From Streptomyces barringtoniae (lineage in GTDB: Bacteria > Actinomycetota > Actinomycetes > Streptomycetales > Streptomycetaceae), in contig NZ_JAJHNP010000006.1 of the NCBI RefSeq assembly GCF_020819595.1, positions 310,001-374,000 on the forward strand: a stretch of 64,000 bases of DNA, in the 5' to 3' direction. Each line of letters opens with the position of its first letter. Position 1 is the stretch's first letter. Positions 35,192 to 43,511 of this stretch are shown here, in pieces. The position numbers and the translations under genes are program-made. A model generated the notes under the pieces. It was given only the letters and a program-made list of their open reading frames with translations. It had not been told where the DNA came from and ran no database searches.

Positions 35192-35701
35192 ATGCGACGC
35201 ATCGCCCGTCTGCTGGCCGGTACCGCGCTCGTCGTGGCGGCCGCGGCACCCGCCAGGGCCGGCACCGGCAGCCTGGACCTGTACCCCTCCAGCGTGGTGC
35301 CCGGCGCCCAGGTCTCGGCGAACACCGCCGCGTGCGGCGACAGGGGCTCGGCGGTCGGGGACGCGAGCGCGGTCGGCGCCGGCACCTTCACGCTGGCGCC
35401 CAGCTCGCACAACGGCGAGGCGATCGGGCAGTTCCAGGTCCCGGAGAGCGCGCAGCCGGGGACGTACGAGATCGTCGCCAAGTGTGCCGTGGGCAAGCGG
35501 CAGGTGACCGGCGACCTGGTGGTGGCCTTGAGCGCGGCGCACGAGCAGGTGCAGCCGCGAGGAAGCGTGAAGACGGGGGTCGGCGGCGGCGCACTCGGCA
35601 CCGACCCCGTGAAAACCGCGGCGGGTGTGGCGGCGCTGGCCGTCGCCGCCGCGGGCGGTACCTGGCTCCTGCATCGCCGGGCGAGAGGCGACGGGATCTG
35701 A
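35192..35701 (+). CDS. Membrane-anchored surface protein, likely sortase substrate
   Basis: 169 aa: signal peptide (MRRIARLLAGTALVVAAAAPARA), a beta-sandwich ectodomain with two Cys (NTAACGDRG, IVAKCAVGK), a Gly/Val linker (RGSVKTGVGGGALGTDPV), then a membrane helix (TAAGVAALAVAAAGGTWLL) and a basic tail HRRARGD. This is a cell-wall-sorting layout but without a classical LPxTG; KTG or GTDP may serve instead. It is followed by a class F sortase gene after a minisatellite, a pairing that is common in Streptomyces. ATG 35192 follows TGGGGAG. Confidence 0.82.
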   Translation: MRRIARLLAGTALVVAAAAPARAGTGSLDLYPSSVVPGAQVSANTAACGDRGSAVGDASAVGAGTFTLAPSSHNGEAIGQFQVPESAQPGTYEIVAKCAVGKRQVTGDLVVALSAAHEQVQPRGSVKTGVGGGALGTDPVKTAAGVAALAVAAAGGTWLLHRRARGDGI

Positions 35702-35806
35702 CGGACACCCTCCGCTGTCCGTCGTCCGGTACCGCACATCCCGCCCCCTCCGGGTCCGATGCCCCTCGCGACCCGGAGGGGGAGGGGGCCAAGGGCGCCC
35801 CATCCC

Positions 35807-36229
35807 CGGCCATCCGGGGTCCGGCCCCCGGGCCTTCGGGGTCCGCCCCCGGGCACTCGGGGTCCACCCCGAGCGTTCGAGGTCCGGCCCCCGGGCACTC
35901 GAGGTCCGCCTCAGGGCGTTCGGGGTCCAGCCCCGGACATTCGGGGACCAGCCCCGGCGTTCGAGGCCCGGCCCCCGGGCACTCGAGGTCCGCCCCGGGC
36001 ACTCGGGGCCTGCCCCGGGCGTTCGGGGTCCAGCCCCAGGGCCCTGGGGGTCCACCCCGGGGTCTTTCGGGTCCGCCCCCGGTATTCGGGGCCTGCCCCC
36101 GGGCATTCGGGGCCTGCCCCCGGGCATTCGGGGCCTGCCCCCGGGCATTCGGGGTCCGCCCCCGGCGTATTCGGGGCCTCCCCCCGGTCTTCGGGGTCCG
36201 GCCCCCGGGCATTCGGGGTCCACCCCCGG
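35807..36229 (+). repeat. Minisatellite of ~20 degenerate 20-22-bp units
   Basis: Units follow the consensus GGGCATTCGGGGTCCGCCCC and vary in length from 20 to 22 bp; the best-kept tandem copies (period 21) lie at about 36090-36160. Length variation breaks any reading frame, so although several frames are open it is not coding. Each unit can form a GGGG/CCCC mini-hairpin. It fills the 541-bp gap between the surface-protein gene and the sortase gene. Confidence 0.85.
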
Positions 36230-36242
36230 GAGAAGGGTTCGT

Positions 36243-36881
36243 ATGCGCAGCAGAACCAACCGCGACAGGCTCGGCGACACCGCGATAGCCGCGGTCACCG
36301 TCGTGGCCCTCGGCTCCGGGGTGTGGCTGCTGGGCGGCAGCGCGGGGACGCACACGCCGCCACAGCCCGCCATGGCCGAGGGGCGCCCGGAACCGGGGCG
36401 CGAGCCGCTCGCGGCCCCCGCCCTCGCCCCCTCCATGCCCACCCGCATCCGCATCCCAGCGATCCGCGTGAACGCCCCGCTGACGGGCCTGGCCCTGACC
36501 CGCTCCGGCAGCCTGGCCGCACCCCCGGCCCAGAACAAGAACCTGGCCGGCTGGTACGAGGCCGGCACCGTACCCGGCGAGACAGGCACCGCGATCGTCG
36601 CCGGCCATGTCGACAACGCCGAGGGCCCCGCCGTCTTCTACGACCTGGGCGCGCTGAAACGCGGCGCCCGCATCGAGGTGGACCGCCGCGACGGCTCCGT
36701 GGCCGTGTTCACCGTCGACGCGGTGAAGGTGTACGCGGCGAACAACTTCCCCGACGAGAAGGTCTACGGCGCGGCGCCCCGCCCCGAACTCCGCGTGATC
36801 ACCTGCGGCGGCGGCTATTCGAAGGCCACCGGCTACCAGGGCAACGTGGTGGTGTTCGCCCACCTGACCGGGAGCCGCTGA
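36243..36881 (+). CDS. Class F sortase
   Basis: 212 aa. N-terminal membrane anchor (DTAIAAVTVVALGSGVWLLGG), a Pro-rich linker, and a sortase barrel: PTRIRIPAIRVNAPL, the catalytic His in TAIVAGHVDNAEGPAVFYDLG (~121), the catalytic Cys in RVITCGGGYS (~188), and a closing VVVFAHL strand. Sortases cut a sorting signal on secreted proteins and join them to the cell wall; class F enzymes are typical of Actinobacteria. The likely substrate is the protein at 35192. ATG 36243 has GGAGAAGGG upstream; open sequence further upstream is the minisatellite. Confidence 0.9.
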   Translation: MRSRTNRDRLGDTAIAAVTVVALGSGVWLLGGSAGTHTPPQPAMAEGRPEPGREPLAAPALAPSMPTRIRIPAIRVNAPLTGLALTRSGSLAAPPAQNKNLAGWYEAGTVPGETGTAIVAGHVDNAEGPAVFYDLGALKRGARIEVDRRDGSVAVFTVDAVKVYAANNFPDEKVYGAAPRPELRVITCGGGYSKATGYQGNVVVFAHLTGSR

Positions 36882-36969
36882 CGACTCACGGCCTCACAGC
36901 CCGCCCCGGCGCCCGCACGGACCCCTCACACCCCCTGCACGGCCCCGCTGAGGGCAGCGTTCCTCACGG

Positions 36970-37007
36970 GAAACAGGCGTGATGCGGCCGGGTAACGTCG
37001 GGACCGC
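36970..37007 (+). promoter_or_regulatory. Candidate GlnR site upstream of the nirBD operon
   Basis: GAAAC (36970), n6, GATGC, n6, GTAAC (36992), n6, ACCGC (37003): the same 11-bp phasing as in front of nasA. nirBD is an established GlnR target in Streptomyces. Confidence 0.5.
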
Positions 37008-37019
37008 ACGCTCAAGTGC

Positions 37020-38237
37020 ATGACCTCGAATACGCGTGTGGTGGTGATCGGCGCCGGCCTCGCGGGCGCACGGCTCGCCCGGCGGCTCGGCGAGCTGGGC
37101 ACGCCCGCGCTGCTCGTCGGCGAGGAGGAGCACCTGCCGTACAACCGGATGCTGCTCGCCGAGGTGCTGGCCGGACGGTACGCCCCCGAGGTGATCGGCC
37201 TGCCGGCGCCCGAGGGCCTGCTGCGCGCCCGGGTCACCCGTATCGACCGGGGGGCCCGGACCGTCGAGTGCGCCGACGGCGCCTCGATCGCATACGACAC
37301 ACTGGTGCTCGCCACCGGCTCCAACCCCGTGCTGCCGCCCCTGCGCGGTCTGTTCACCCCGGACCACCAACTCCCCGAGGGCGTCCACGCCTTCCGCACG
37401 ATGGACGACTGCCTGGGGCTGGCCAAGGCGGTCCGGCCGGGTGTGCGCGCCGTCGTCATCGGGGGCGGGCTGCTCGGCGTGTCCGCCGCCCGCGCGCTCG
37501 CCGTGCGCGGCGCCCAGGTGGTCCTCGCCCAGCAGGCCGAGCGGATCATGGAACGCCAGCTCGACCCGGACGCCTCCCGGCTGGTGCTGCGGCACCTGAC
37601 CGGCCTGGGCGTCGAGGTGCACACCGAGTGCCGGGTACGGGACGTGCGCTGCGTCGCGGGCGCCGTCCGCTCGGTGGAACTCTCCGACGGATACGCCCTC
37701 GACGCCGACCTCGTCGTCCTCGCCTGCGGGGTGCGCCCGCGCACCGGACTCGCCGAACAGGCCGGTCTCGCCGTGCACCACGGCATCCTCGTCGACGACG
37801 AACTGCGCACCTCCGACCCGCACATCCACGCCGTCGGCGACTGCGTCCAGCACGACGGCACGGTCTACGGCCTGGCCGCACCCGCCGTGGAACAGGCCGA
37901 CGCCCTCGCCGAGCTGCTCGCGGGCAACCCCGGTGCCCGCTACTGCGGCACCCGTTCCCTGACCCGGCTGACCCTCACCGGCCCGGGCTCCCCCTTCGAC
38001 CTGGCCGCGTTCGGCGAGACCGAGGCGCGCCCCGGCGACGACGTCGTACGCCTCGCCGACGCCACCCGCGGCACCTACCGCAAGGTCGTCGTCCGCGAGG
38101 ACCGCCTGGTCGGCGGGGTCCTCGTCGGCGAACTCGGCACCGTCGGCGCGCTCGCCCGCGCCTGGGAGGGAGCAGAGCCGCTCCCCTCCGACGGCGGCCC
38201 CCTGCTCCACCTGCTCACCAATGACGGAGGCTCCTGA
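37020..38237 (+). CDS. FAD/NAD(P) oxidoreductase of the nitrite reductase operon
   Basis: 405 aa. FAD Rossmann motif RVVVIGAGLAGARLARRL, PYNRMLLAEVLAG, LVLATGSNPVLPP, NAD(P) motif AVVIGGGLLGVSAARAL and HIHAVGDCVQHDG. It resembles the FAD half of NirB/NasB and probably feeds electrons to nitrate reduction or complements NirB. ATG 37020 is 12 bp after the GlnR-like boxes. Its stop overlaps the nirB start (TGATG), so translation is coupled. Confidence 0.88.
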   Translation: MTSNTRVVVIGAGLAGARLARRLGELGTPALLVGEEEHLPYNRMLLAEVLAGRYAPEVIGLPAPEGLLRARVTRIDRGARTVECADGASIAYDTLVLATGSNPVLPPLRGLFTPDHQLPEGVHAFRTMDDCLGLAKAVRPGVRAVVIGGGLLGVSAARALAVRGAQVVLAQQAERIMERQLDPDASRLVLRHLTGLGVEVHTECRVRDVRCVAGAVRSVELSDGYALDADLVVLACGVRPRTGLAEQAGLAVHHGILVDDELRTSDPHIHAVGDCVQHDGTVYGLAAPAVEQADALAELLAGNPGARYCGTRSLTRLTLTGPGSPFDLAAFGETEARPGDDVVRLADATRGTYRKVVVREDRLVGGVLVGELGTVGALARAWEGAEPLPSDGGPLLHLLTNDGGS

Positions 38238-40843
38238 TGACCACCGCCCCGGGGGCGACCCCCACGATCGTGCTCGTCGGCCACGGCATGGTCGGCCAGC
38301 GCTTCCTCGAAGCGCTGGCCGAGCGCGGCCTGACCGCCACGCACCGCGTGGTCGTGCTGTGCGAGGAGCCGCGTCCCGCGTACGACCGCGTCGCCCTCAC
38401 CTCGTACTTCTCGGGCAGGACCGCCGAGGACCTCTCCATGACCGACATGGGGTTCATCGAGGACCACGGCATCGAGCTGTACGTCGGCGACCCGGCGGAG
38501 ACGATCGACCGCGAGGCGAGGACGGTCACCGCCCGGTCCGGCCGGGTCTTCGCGTACGACACCCTCGTGCTGGCCACCGGGTCCTACCCGTTCGTGCCGC
38601 CGGTGCCGAACAAGGACGCCACCGGCTGTTTCGTCTACCGGACCATCGAGGACCTCCTCGCCATCGAGGAGTACGCGAGGACGAGGGCGACGACCGGCGC
38701 CGTGGTCGGCGGCGGCCTGCTCGGCCTGGAGGCGGCCGGTGCGCTGAAGGGACTCGGACTGGCCACCCACATCGTGGAGTTCGCGCCGCGTCTGATGCCG
38801 GTGCAGGTCGACGAGGGCGGTGGCGCGGCGCTGCTGCGGACCATCGCGGGCATGGGCCTGAGCGTGCACACGGGCGTGGGCACGCAGGAGATCGTCACGG
38901 ACGCCTCCGGCACGGTCACCGGCATGAAGCTGTCCGACGGTTCCGAACTGCCCACCGACATGGTCGTGTTCAGCGCCGGGGTCCGCCCCCGCGACCAGCT
39001 GGCCCGGGACTGCGGCCTGACGGTCGGCGAGCGCGGCGGCATCACGGTGGACGAGCAGTGCCGTACCGTGACCGACCCGCACGTCTTCGCGATCGGCGAG
39101 TGCGCGCTGGCGGCGGACGGCCGGGTGTACGGCCTGGTGGCCCCCGGCTACGAGCAGGCGCAGACGGCCGCGGCGACGATCGCCTCCGACGAAGCCGCCT
39201 TCGTCGGCGCCGACCTGTCCACCAAGCTGAAGCTGCTCGGCGTGGACGTGGCGTCCTTCGGCGACGCCCACGGCACCACCGCGGACTGCCTGGACGTCGT
39301 CTACTCCGACTCCCGCGCCGGCCTGTACAAGAAGCTGGTCATCGGCCCGGACGGCACGCTGCTCGGCGGCATCCTGGTCGGCGACGCGGACGCGTACGGC
39401 ACCCTGCGCGCCCTGACCGGCTCGGTGCCCCCCATCTCCCCCGAGTCGCTCGTCCTGCCCGCCGGAGCCGACTCGGGGGCCCAGCTCGGCCCGTCCGCGC
39501 TCCCGGACGAGGCGATCATCTGCTCCTGCCACAACGTCAGCAAGGGCGCCGTCCGGGGCGCGGTGACGGAGCACGAGTGCACCACCGTGCCCGAGGTGAA
39601 GAAGTGCACCAAGGCCGGTACCGGCTGCGGCAGTTGCGTCAAGGTGCTCGGCCAGCTCGTCAACGCCGAGCTGGAGGCGTCCGGCGTCGAGGTCGACAAG
39701 GGCCTGTGCGGCTGCTTCGCCCAGACCCGCGAGGAGCTGTACGAGATCGTCCTCGCGCTGCGCATCACGTCGTACCAGGAGCTGCTGGACCGCTACGGCC
39801 GCGAGGGCGCCCGGGGCGGCGACGGCTGCGAGACCTGCAAGCCGGCGGTCGGCTCGATCATCGCCTCCCTCGCCCCGGCGATCGGCGCGAGCGGCTATGT
39901 CCTGGACGGCGAGCAGGCGGCCCTGCAGGACACCAACGACCACTTCCTGGCCAACCTGCAGAAGAACGGCTCGTACTCGGTCGTGCCGCGCATCCCCGGC
40001 GGCGAGATCGCGCCCGAGAAGCTGATCGTGATCGGCGAGATCGCCCGGGACTTCGGCCTCTACACGAAGATCACCGGTGGTCAGCGCATCGACATGTTCG
40101 GCGCGCGGGTCGAGCAACTTCCGCTGATCTGGGCCCGGTTGGTGGACGCCGGCTTCGAGTCCGGGCACGCCTACGGCAAGGCGCTGCGCACGGTGAAGTC
40201 CTGCGTGGGCTCCACCTGGTGCCGCTACGGCGTGCAGGACTCCGTCAGGATGGCCATCGACCTGGAGCTGCGCTACCGGGGACTGCGCTCCCCGCACAAG
40301 CTGAAGTCGGCGGTCTCCGGCTGCCAGCGCGAGTGCGCCGAGGCCCAGTCGAAGGATTTCGGGGTGATCGCCACCGTGGGCGGCTGGAACCTGTACGTCG
40401 GCGGCAACGGCGGCGCCACCCCGCGCCACGCGGACCTGCTGGCCCAGGACCTGTCCGACGCCGAACTGGTCCGCCTGATCGACCGGTTCCTGATGTTCTA
40501 CATCCGCACCGCCGACCGCCTGGAGCGCACCAGCGTGTGGCTGGAGCGGATCCCGGGCGGCCTGGACCACGTACGGGACGTGGTGGTGCACGACTCGCTC
40601 GGCATCTGCGACGACCTGGAGCAGCTGATGCGGGCGCATGTCTCCCACTACCGCGACGAGTGGGCGGAGACCATCAACGACCCCGAAAGGCTCGCCCGGT
40701 TCGTGTCCTTCGTGAACGCCCCGGACACCCCGGACCCGGTCGTCGCCTTCGTCCCCGAGCGCGACCAGATCAAGCCCGACCTGCCGCTGCTGAACATCGG
40801 CCTGCGGCCCGCCGACGACGTCCTGGAAGGAAGCGCCCGATGA
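38237..40843 (+). CDS. nirB: Nitrite reductase [NAD(P)H] large subunit
   Basis: 868 aa, full length. FAD/NAD domain (VLVGHGMVGQRFLEAL, GLLGLEAAGALKGLG, VFAIGECALAADG), a BFD-type [2Fe-2S] segment from ~429 (CSCHNVSKG ... CTKAGTGCGSC), two ferredoxin-like half-domains, and the siroheme/[4Fe-4S] ligands CVGSTWC (~655-661) and GCQREC (~695-699). It reduces nitrite to ammonium in the cytoplasm. Middle gene of a three-gene operon with 1-bp and 4-bp overlaps to its neighbours; GlnR-like boxes precede the operon. Confidence 0.96.
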   Translation: MTTAPGATPTIVLVGHGMVGQRFLEALAERGLTATHRVVVLCEEPRPAYDRVALTSYFSGRTAEDLSMTDMGFIEDHGIELYVGDPAETIDREARTVTARSGRVFAYDTLVLATGSYPFVPPVPNKDATGCFVYRTIEDLLAIEEYARTRATTGAVVGGGLLGLEAAGALKGLGLATHIVEFAPRLMPVQVDEGGGAALLRTIAGMGLSVHTGVGTQEIVTDASGTVTGMKLSDGSELPTDMVVFSAGVRPRDQLARDCGLTVGERGGITVDEQCRTVTDPHVFAIGECALAADGRVYGLVAPGYEQAQTAAATIASDEAAFVGADLSTKLKLLGVDVASFGDAHGTTADCLDVVYSDSRAGLYKKLVIGPDGTLLGGILVGDADAYGTLRALTGSVPPISPESLVLPAGADSGAQLGPSALPDEAIICSCHNVSKGAVRGAVTEHECTTVPEVKKCTKAGTGCGSCVKVLGQLVNAELEASGVEVDKGLCGCFAQTREELYEIVLALRITSYQELLDRYGREGARGGDGCETCKPAVGSIIASLAPAIGASGYVLDGEQAALQDTNDHFLANLQKNGSYSVVPRIPGGEIAPEKLIVIGEIARDFGLYTKITGGQRIDMFGARVEQLPLIWARLVDAGFESGHAYGKALRTVKSCVGSTWCRYGVQDSVRMAIDLELRYRGLRSPHKLKSAVSGCQRECAEAQSKDFGVIATVGGWNLYVGGNGGATPRHADLLAQDLSDAELVRLIDRFLMFYIRTADRLERTSVWLERIPGGLDHVRDVVVHDSLGICDDLEQLMRAHVSHYRDEWAETINDPERLARFVSFVNAPDTPDPVVAFVPERDQIKPDLPLLNIGLRPADDVLEGSAR

Positions 40844-41193
40844 CCCTGGCTGTCGAGACCACCGACCTGAAGGTCCAGCTCCGGCTCGCCGACGACGACT
40901 GGTTCACGGCCTGCGACCTGAGCGCGCTCACCCCGGGCCGCGGGGTGGCCGCCCTGCTGCCGGACGGCCGCCAGGTGGCCCTCTTCCGGGACCGCGCCGA
41001 CCGCCTGTACGCCGTCGACAACCGCGACCCCTTCACCGGCGCGGCCGTCCTCTCCCGCGGCCTGACCGGCACCCACCGGAACCGCCCCTTCGTCGCCTCG
41101 CCCCTGCTCAAGCAGCGCTTCGACCTGGTCAGCGGGGAGTGCCTGGACGACGAGGAGGTGCGGGTGGCCGCCTACGAGGTGCGGGCGGCCTGA
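40840..41193 (+). CDS. nirD: Nitrite reductase small subunit
   Basis: 117 aa. A Rieske-like fold (VQLRLADDDWFTACDLSALTPGRGVAALLPDGRQVALFR) without the CxH/CxxH cluster ligands, as is normal for NirD. It supports NirB in NADH-dependent nitrite reduction. ATG 40840 overlaps the nirB stop (ATGA). A longer open frame upstream belongs to a shadow of nirB. Confidence 0.92.
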   Translation: MTLAVETTDLKVQLRLADDDWFTACDLSALTPGRGVAALLPDGRQVALFRDRADRLYAVDNRDPFTGAAVLSRGLTGTHRNRPFVASPLLKQRFDLVSGECLDDEEVRVAAYEVRAA

Positions 41194-41210
41194 CCTCTGC
41201 CCCGGTTTGC

Positions 41211-41240
41211 TTGACCGATCGTTCCAGAAAAGCCTAGGCT
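41211..41240 (+). promoter_or_regulatory. Promoter of the tetR gene with overlapping operator
   Basis: -35 TTGACC (41211-41216), 18-bp spacer, -10 TAGGCT (41235-41240). The expected start point falls on or next to the GTG at 41248, so the mRNA is probably leaderless. The operator GACCGATCGTTC overlaps the -35 and matches the site at 41875. Confidence 0.65.
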
Positions 41241-41247
41241 GCGGCGC

Positions 41248-41832
41248 GTGGCCAGGACCAAGGAGTTCGATCCGGACGCCGCGCTGCAGTCAGCCCTGGA
41301 GCTGTTCTGGCGCCGCGGCTACGAGGCGACGTCGATGGCCGACCTGGTCGAGCGCCTCGGCATCGGCAGGGCGAGCCTGTACGCGACCTTCGGCAACAAG
41401 CACGAGCTGTACCTCAAGGCGCTGGAGCGCTACGAGGAGTCGGGGCTCGGCCGGATCGTGCGGGAGCTGTCCCGGCCGGGCGCCGCCCTGCCGGCCGTGC
41501 GGGCGGTCGTACGGCGGTACGCGGCGGAGGCGGCCGACGAGCGGCTGCGGCTGAACGGCTGCCTGATCACCAACACGGCCGCCGAACTGGCCCCGCACGA
41601 CCCGGCCGCCGCCCGGCGCGTCGAGCGCAACTGGGACCACCTGGAGACGCTGCTGCACTCCACTCTGGTCCGCGCCCAGAACCAGGGCGAACTGCCGGCC
41701 GACCGCGATCCGCTCGCCCTGGCCCGCACGCTGCTGGTGCTGATGCAGGGCCTGCGGGTCGTCGGCAAGGCGTCGGCGGACCCGGCCCGGGTACGGGACG
41801 CGGCGGAGCAGGCGCTGGCGCTGCTCGACTGA
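41248..41832 (+). CDS. TetR-family transcriptional regulator
   Basis: 194 aa. N-terminal HTH: ALQSALELFWRRGYEATSMADLVERLGIGRASLYATFGNKHELYLKALERYE. The C-terminal ligand domain contains the GCLITNTAAEL segment found in a common TetR subgroup that controls reductases and dehydrogenases. No SD; the promoter at 41211-41240 predicts a leaderless start. The shared operator upstream of this gene and of the SDR gene at 41906 suggests it represses both. Confidence 0.92.
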   Translation: MARTKEFDPDAALQSALELFWRRGYEATSMADLVERLGIGRASLYATFGNKHELYLKALERYEESGLGRIVRELSRPGAALPAVRAVVRRYAAEAADERLRLNGCLITNTAAELAPHDPAAARRVERNWDHLETLLHSTLVRAQNQGELPADRDPLALARTLLVLMQGLRVVGKASADPARVRDAAEQALALLD

Positions 41833-41834
41833 CG

Positions 41835-41862
41835 AACGCCCTCCGTCCGGAGGGCGTTTTTC
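41835..41862 (+). terminator. Rho-independent terminator after tetR
   Basis: AACGCCCTCC/GGAGGGCGTT stem with a 4-base loop and a TTTTT tail, 2 bp past the stop. It isolates tetR from the SDR gene. Confidence 0.85.
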
Positions 41863-41874
41863 ATGCCCCCATAC

Positions 41875-41891
41875 TGAACCGATCGTTCAAG
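41875..41891 (+). promoter_or_regulatory. TetR operator in front of the SDR gene
   Basis: TGAACCGATCGTTCAAG, a near-palindrome sharing ACCGATCGTTC-type core with the site at 41211, 14 bp before the SDR ATG. A CATACT -10-like box sits at 41869-41874. Confidence 0.65.
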
Positions 41892-41905
41892 TAAAGGAGA
41901 TCCCC

Positions 41906-42667
41906 ATGGCTCGCTTCACCGGCCGGACGGCCCTCGTCACCGGCGCCGGGTCCGGCATCGGCCGGGCCGTCGCCCGCGCCTTCGCCGCCGAAGGGGCCCA
42001 GGTGGTCGTCGCCGGCCGGCGGCCCGATCCCCTGGCGGAGACCGTCCGGCTGATCGAGGAGCAGGGCGGCAAGGCCCTCGCGGTGAGCGCCGACGTCTCT
42101 CGCGCCGAGGACGCGGAGGCGTTGGTCCGGGCCGCGGTCGAGGCCTTCGGCTCGCTCGACGTGGCGGTCAACAACGCGGGTGTCTTCCGCGGCGGGCAGC
42201 CGATCACGGACCTCCCGGAGGAGGAGTGGCACACCCAGCTCGCGACCAACGTCACCGGCGTCTTCCTGGCCCTCCGGGCGCAGATCCGCCGGATGCGCAC
42301 CCAGCCGGCGGGCGGCGCGATCGTGACCGTCTCCTCCACCTTCGGCCTGCACACCTCCTCCCCCGGAGCCGCCGCCTACTCCGCGACCAAGGCCGCCGTG
42401 ACCGCACTCAGCCGGGGCGCCGCACTGGACCACATCCGGGACGGCGTCCGGATCAACGTGGTCAGCCCCGGCGCCACCGAGACCTCCATGTCCCTGCGTT
42501 CCGGCGAGACCGAGGCGGACCGGGCCGAACGTGCGCGGGCCACCCTCCCGCTCGGCCGCGTCGCCACCACCCGGGAGGTCGCCGCCGCCGTCCTCTACCT
42601 GGCCTCGGACGACGCGGCCTCGGTCGTCGGCACCGATCTGGTGGTGGACAGCGGCGCCACGCTGTGA
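41906..42667 (+). CDS. Short-chain dehydrogenase/reductase
   Basis: 253 aa classical SDR. NAD(P) motif VTGAGSGIGRAVARAF with AGRRPDPL after the second strand, pointing to NADPH; NNAGVFRGG; catalytic Ser in VSSTFG and YSATK (Tyr-x3-Lys). It reduces or oxidises an unknown small carbonyl compound in the cytoplasm. ATG 41906 has AAAGGAGA upstream. Regulated with tetR by inference from the shared operator. Confidence 0.92.
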   Translation: MARFTGRTALVTGAGSGIGRAVARAFAAEGAQVVVAGRRPDPLAETVRLIEEQGGKALAVSADVSRAEDAEALVRAAVEAFGSLDVAVNNAGVFRGGQPITDLPEEEWHTQLATNVTGVFLALRAQIRRMRTQPAGGAIVTVSSTFGLHTSSPGAAAYSATKAAVTALSRGAALDHIRDGVRINVVSPGATETSMSLRSGETEADRAERARATLPLGRVATTREVAAAVLYLASDDAASVVGTDLVVDSGATL

Positions 42668-42668
42668 A

Positions 42669-42695
42669 CGCTCGGGGTCAGTCGATCCCCGAGCG
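42669..42695. terminator. Hairpin at the convergent gene ends
   Basis: CGCTCGGGG/CCCCGAGCG stem with a 9-nt loop, covering the 10-bp gap and the last codons of the permease gene; could serve both directions. Confidence 0.4.
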
Positions 42696-43511
42696 CTCCG
42701 CCCCCGCCACGATCCACCGCTGGAAGCACAGGAACACCAGCAGCAGGGGCAGGACCGACACGACGGCCGCGACGAACAGTTCGTGCAGCCGGATCACCTG
42801 GGACGTGGTGAACGACGACAGTGCCACCTGCACCGTCCAGGCGTTCCGGTCCTGCCCGATGACCAGCGGCCACAGGAAGGAGTTCCAGGCACCGAGGAAC
42901 ACGATGGTCCCGACGGCGGCGAACACCGGCCGCGCGTTCGGCACGACGACCAGCCAGTACGTGCGCCAGTACCCGAGCCCGTCGACCTGCGCCGCGTCCT
43001 CCAGTTCCCTGGGAAAGCCGAGGAAGTACTGCCGGAACACGAAGCAGGCGAAGGCGGAGAACAAGGTCGGCACGATCAGCCCCCGGAGCGTGGAGATCCA
43101 GCCCAGCGTCGACACCAGCACGAAGCTGGGCACGAAGGTGACGGCGGCCGGTACCAGCAGGGTGCCGAGGATGCCGTAGAGGACCTTGTTCGCGTGCCGG
43201 TAGGGGATGCGGGCGAGGCCGTAACCGGCCAGGGACGCCAGGAGCAGGGTGCCCAGCGTGGTCGCGACGGCGATCAGCGCGGAGTTCAGCAGCGAGCGGG
43301 CGAACGGTACGGACGGGTCCTCGAACAGCTCCCGGACGTTCCCCCACCTCAACTCGCCCGGGAAGAAGGTCCATTCGGGCGAGGTGATGTCCCGCTCCCC
43401 GGACAGGCCGTTGCGCACCAGCAGATAGAAGGGGATCAGGAACAGCAGGGCCAGCACCACGAGCAGCACCACCCGCAGCGCCCGCCCCACCCGAACCAGG
43501 GCGTCATCCAT
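42678..43511 (-). CDS. Sugar ABC importer permease (MalG type)
   Basis: 277 aa, six membrane helices, and the cytoplasmic EAA loop EDAAQVDGLGYWRTYWLVVVP that docks the ATPase. It belongs to the CUT1 (di/oligosaccharide) class. ATG 43511 overlaps the end of the other permease gene by 8 bp, so it is the third gene of the operon. No ATPase gene is in the operon; Streptomyces CUT1 importers usually share the MsiK ATPase encoded elsewhere. Confidence 0.93.
   Translation of the reverse strand: MDDALVRVGRALRVVLLVVLALLFLIPFYLLVRNGLSGERDITSPEWTFFPGELRWGNVRELFEDPSVPFARSLLNSALIAVATTLGTLLLASLAGYGLARIPYRHANKVLYGILGTLLVPAAVTFVPSFVLVSTLGWISTLRGLIVPTLFSAFACFVFRQYFLGFPRELEDAAQVDGLGYWRTYWLVVVPNARPVFAAVGTIVFLGAWNSFLWPLVIGQDRNAWTVQVALSSFTTSQVIRLHELFVAAVVSVLPLLLVFLCFQRWIVAGAERSGID

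Noticed and set aside
35807..36229. CRISPR array
   Set aside because: Units are contiguous, degenerate and without unique spacers; no cas genes nearby.
35625..36242. In-frame Pro/Gly-rich extension of the sortase through the repeat array
   Set aside because: Repeat units vary between 20 and 22 bp, so no frame is preserved, and a good SD and start lie at 36243.
38075..40648. An 857-codon minus-strand frame across nirB
   Set aside because: Shadow of nirB; low-complexity Ala/Gly/Arg/His composition and no recognisable motif.
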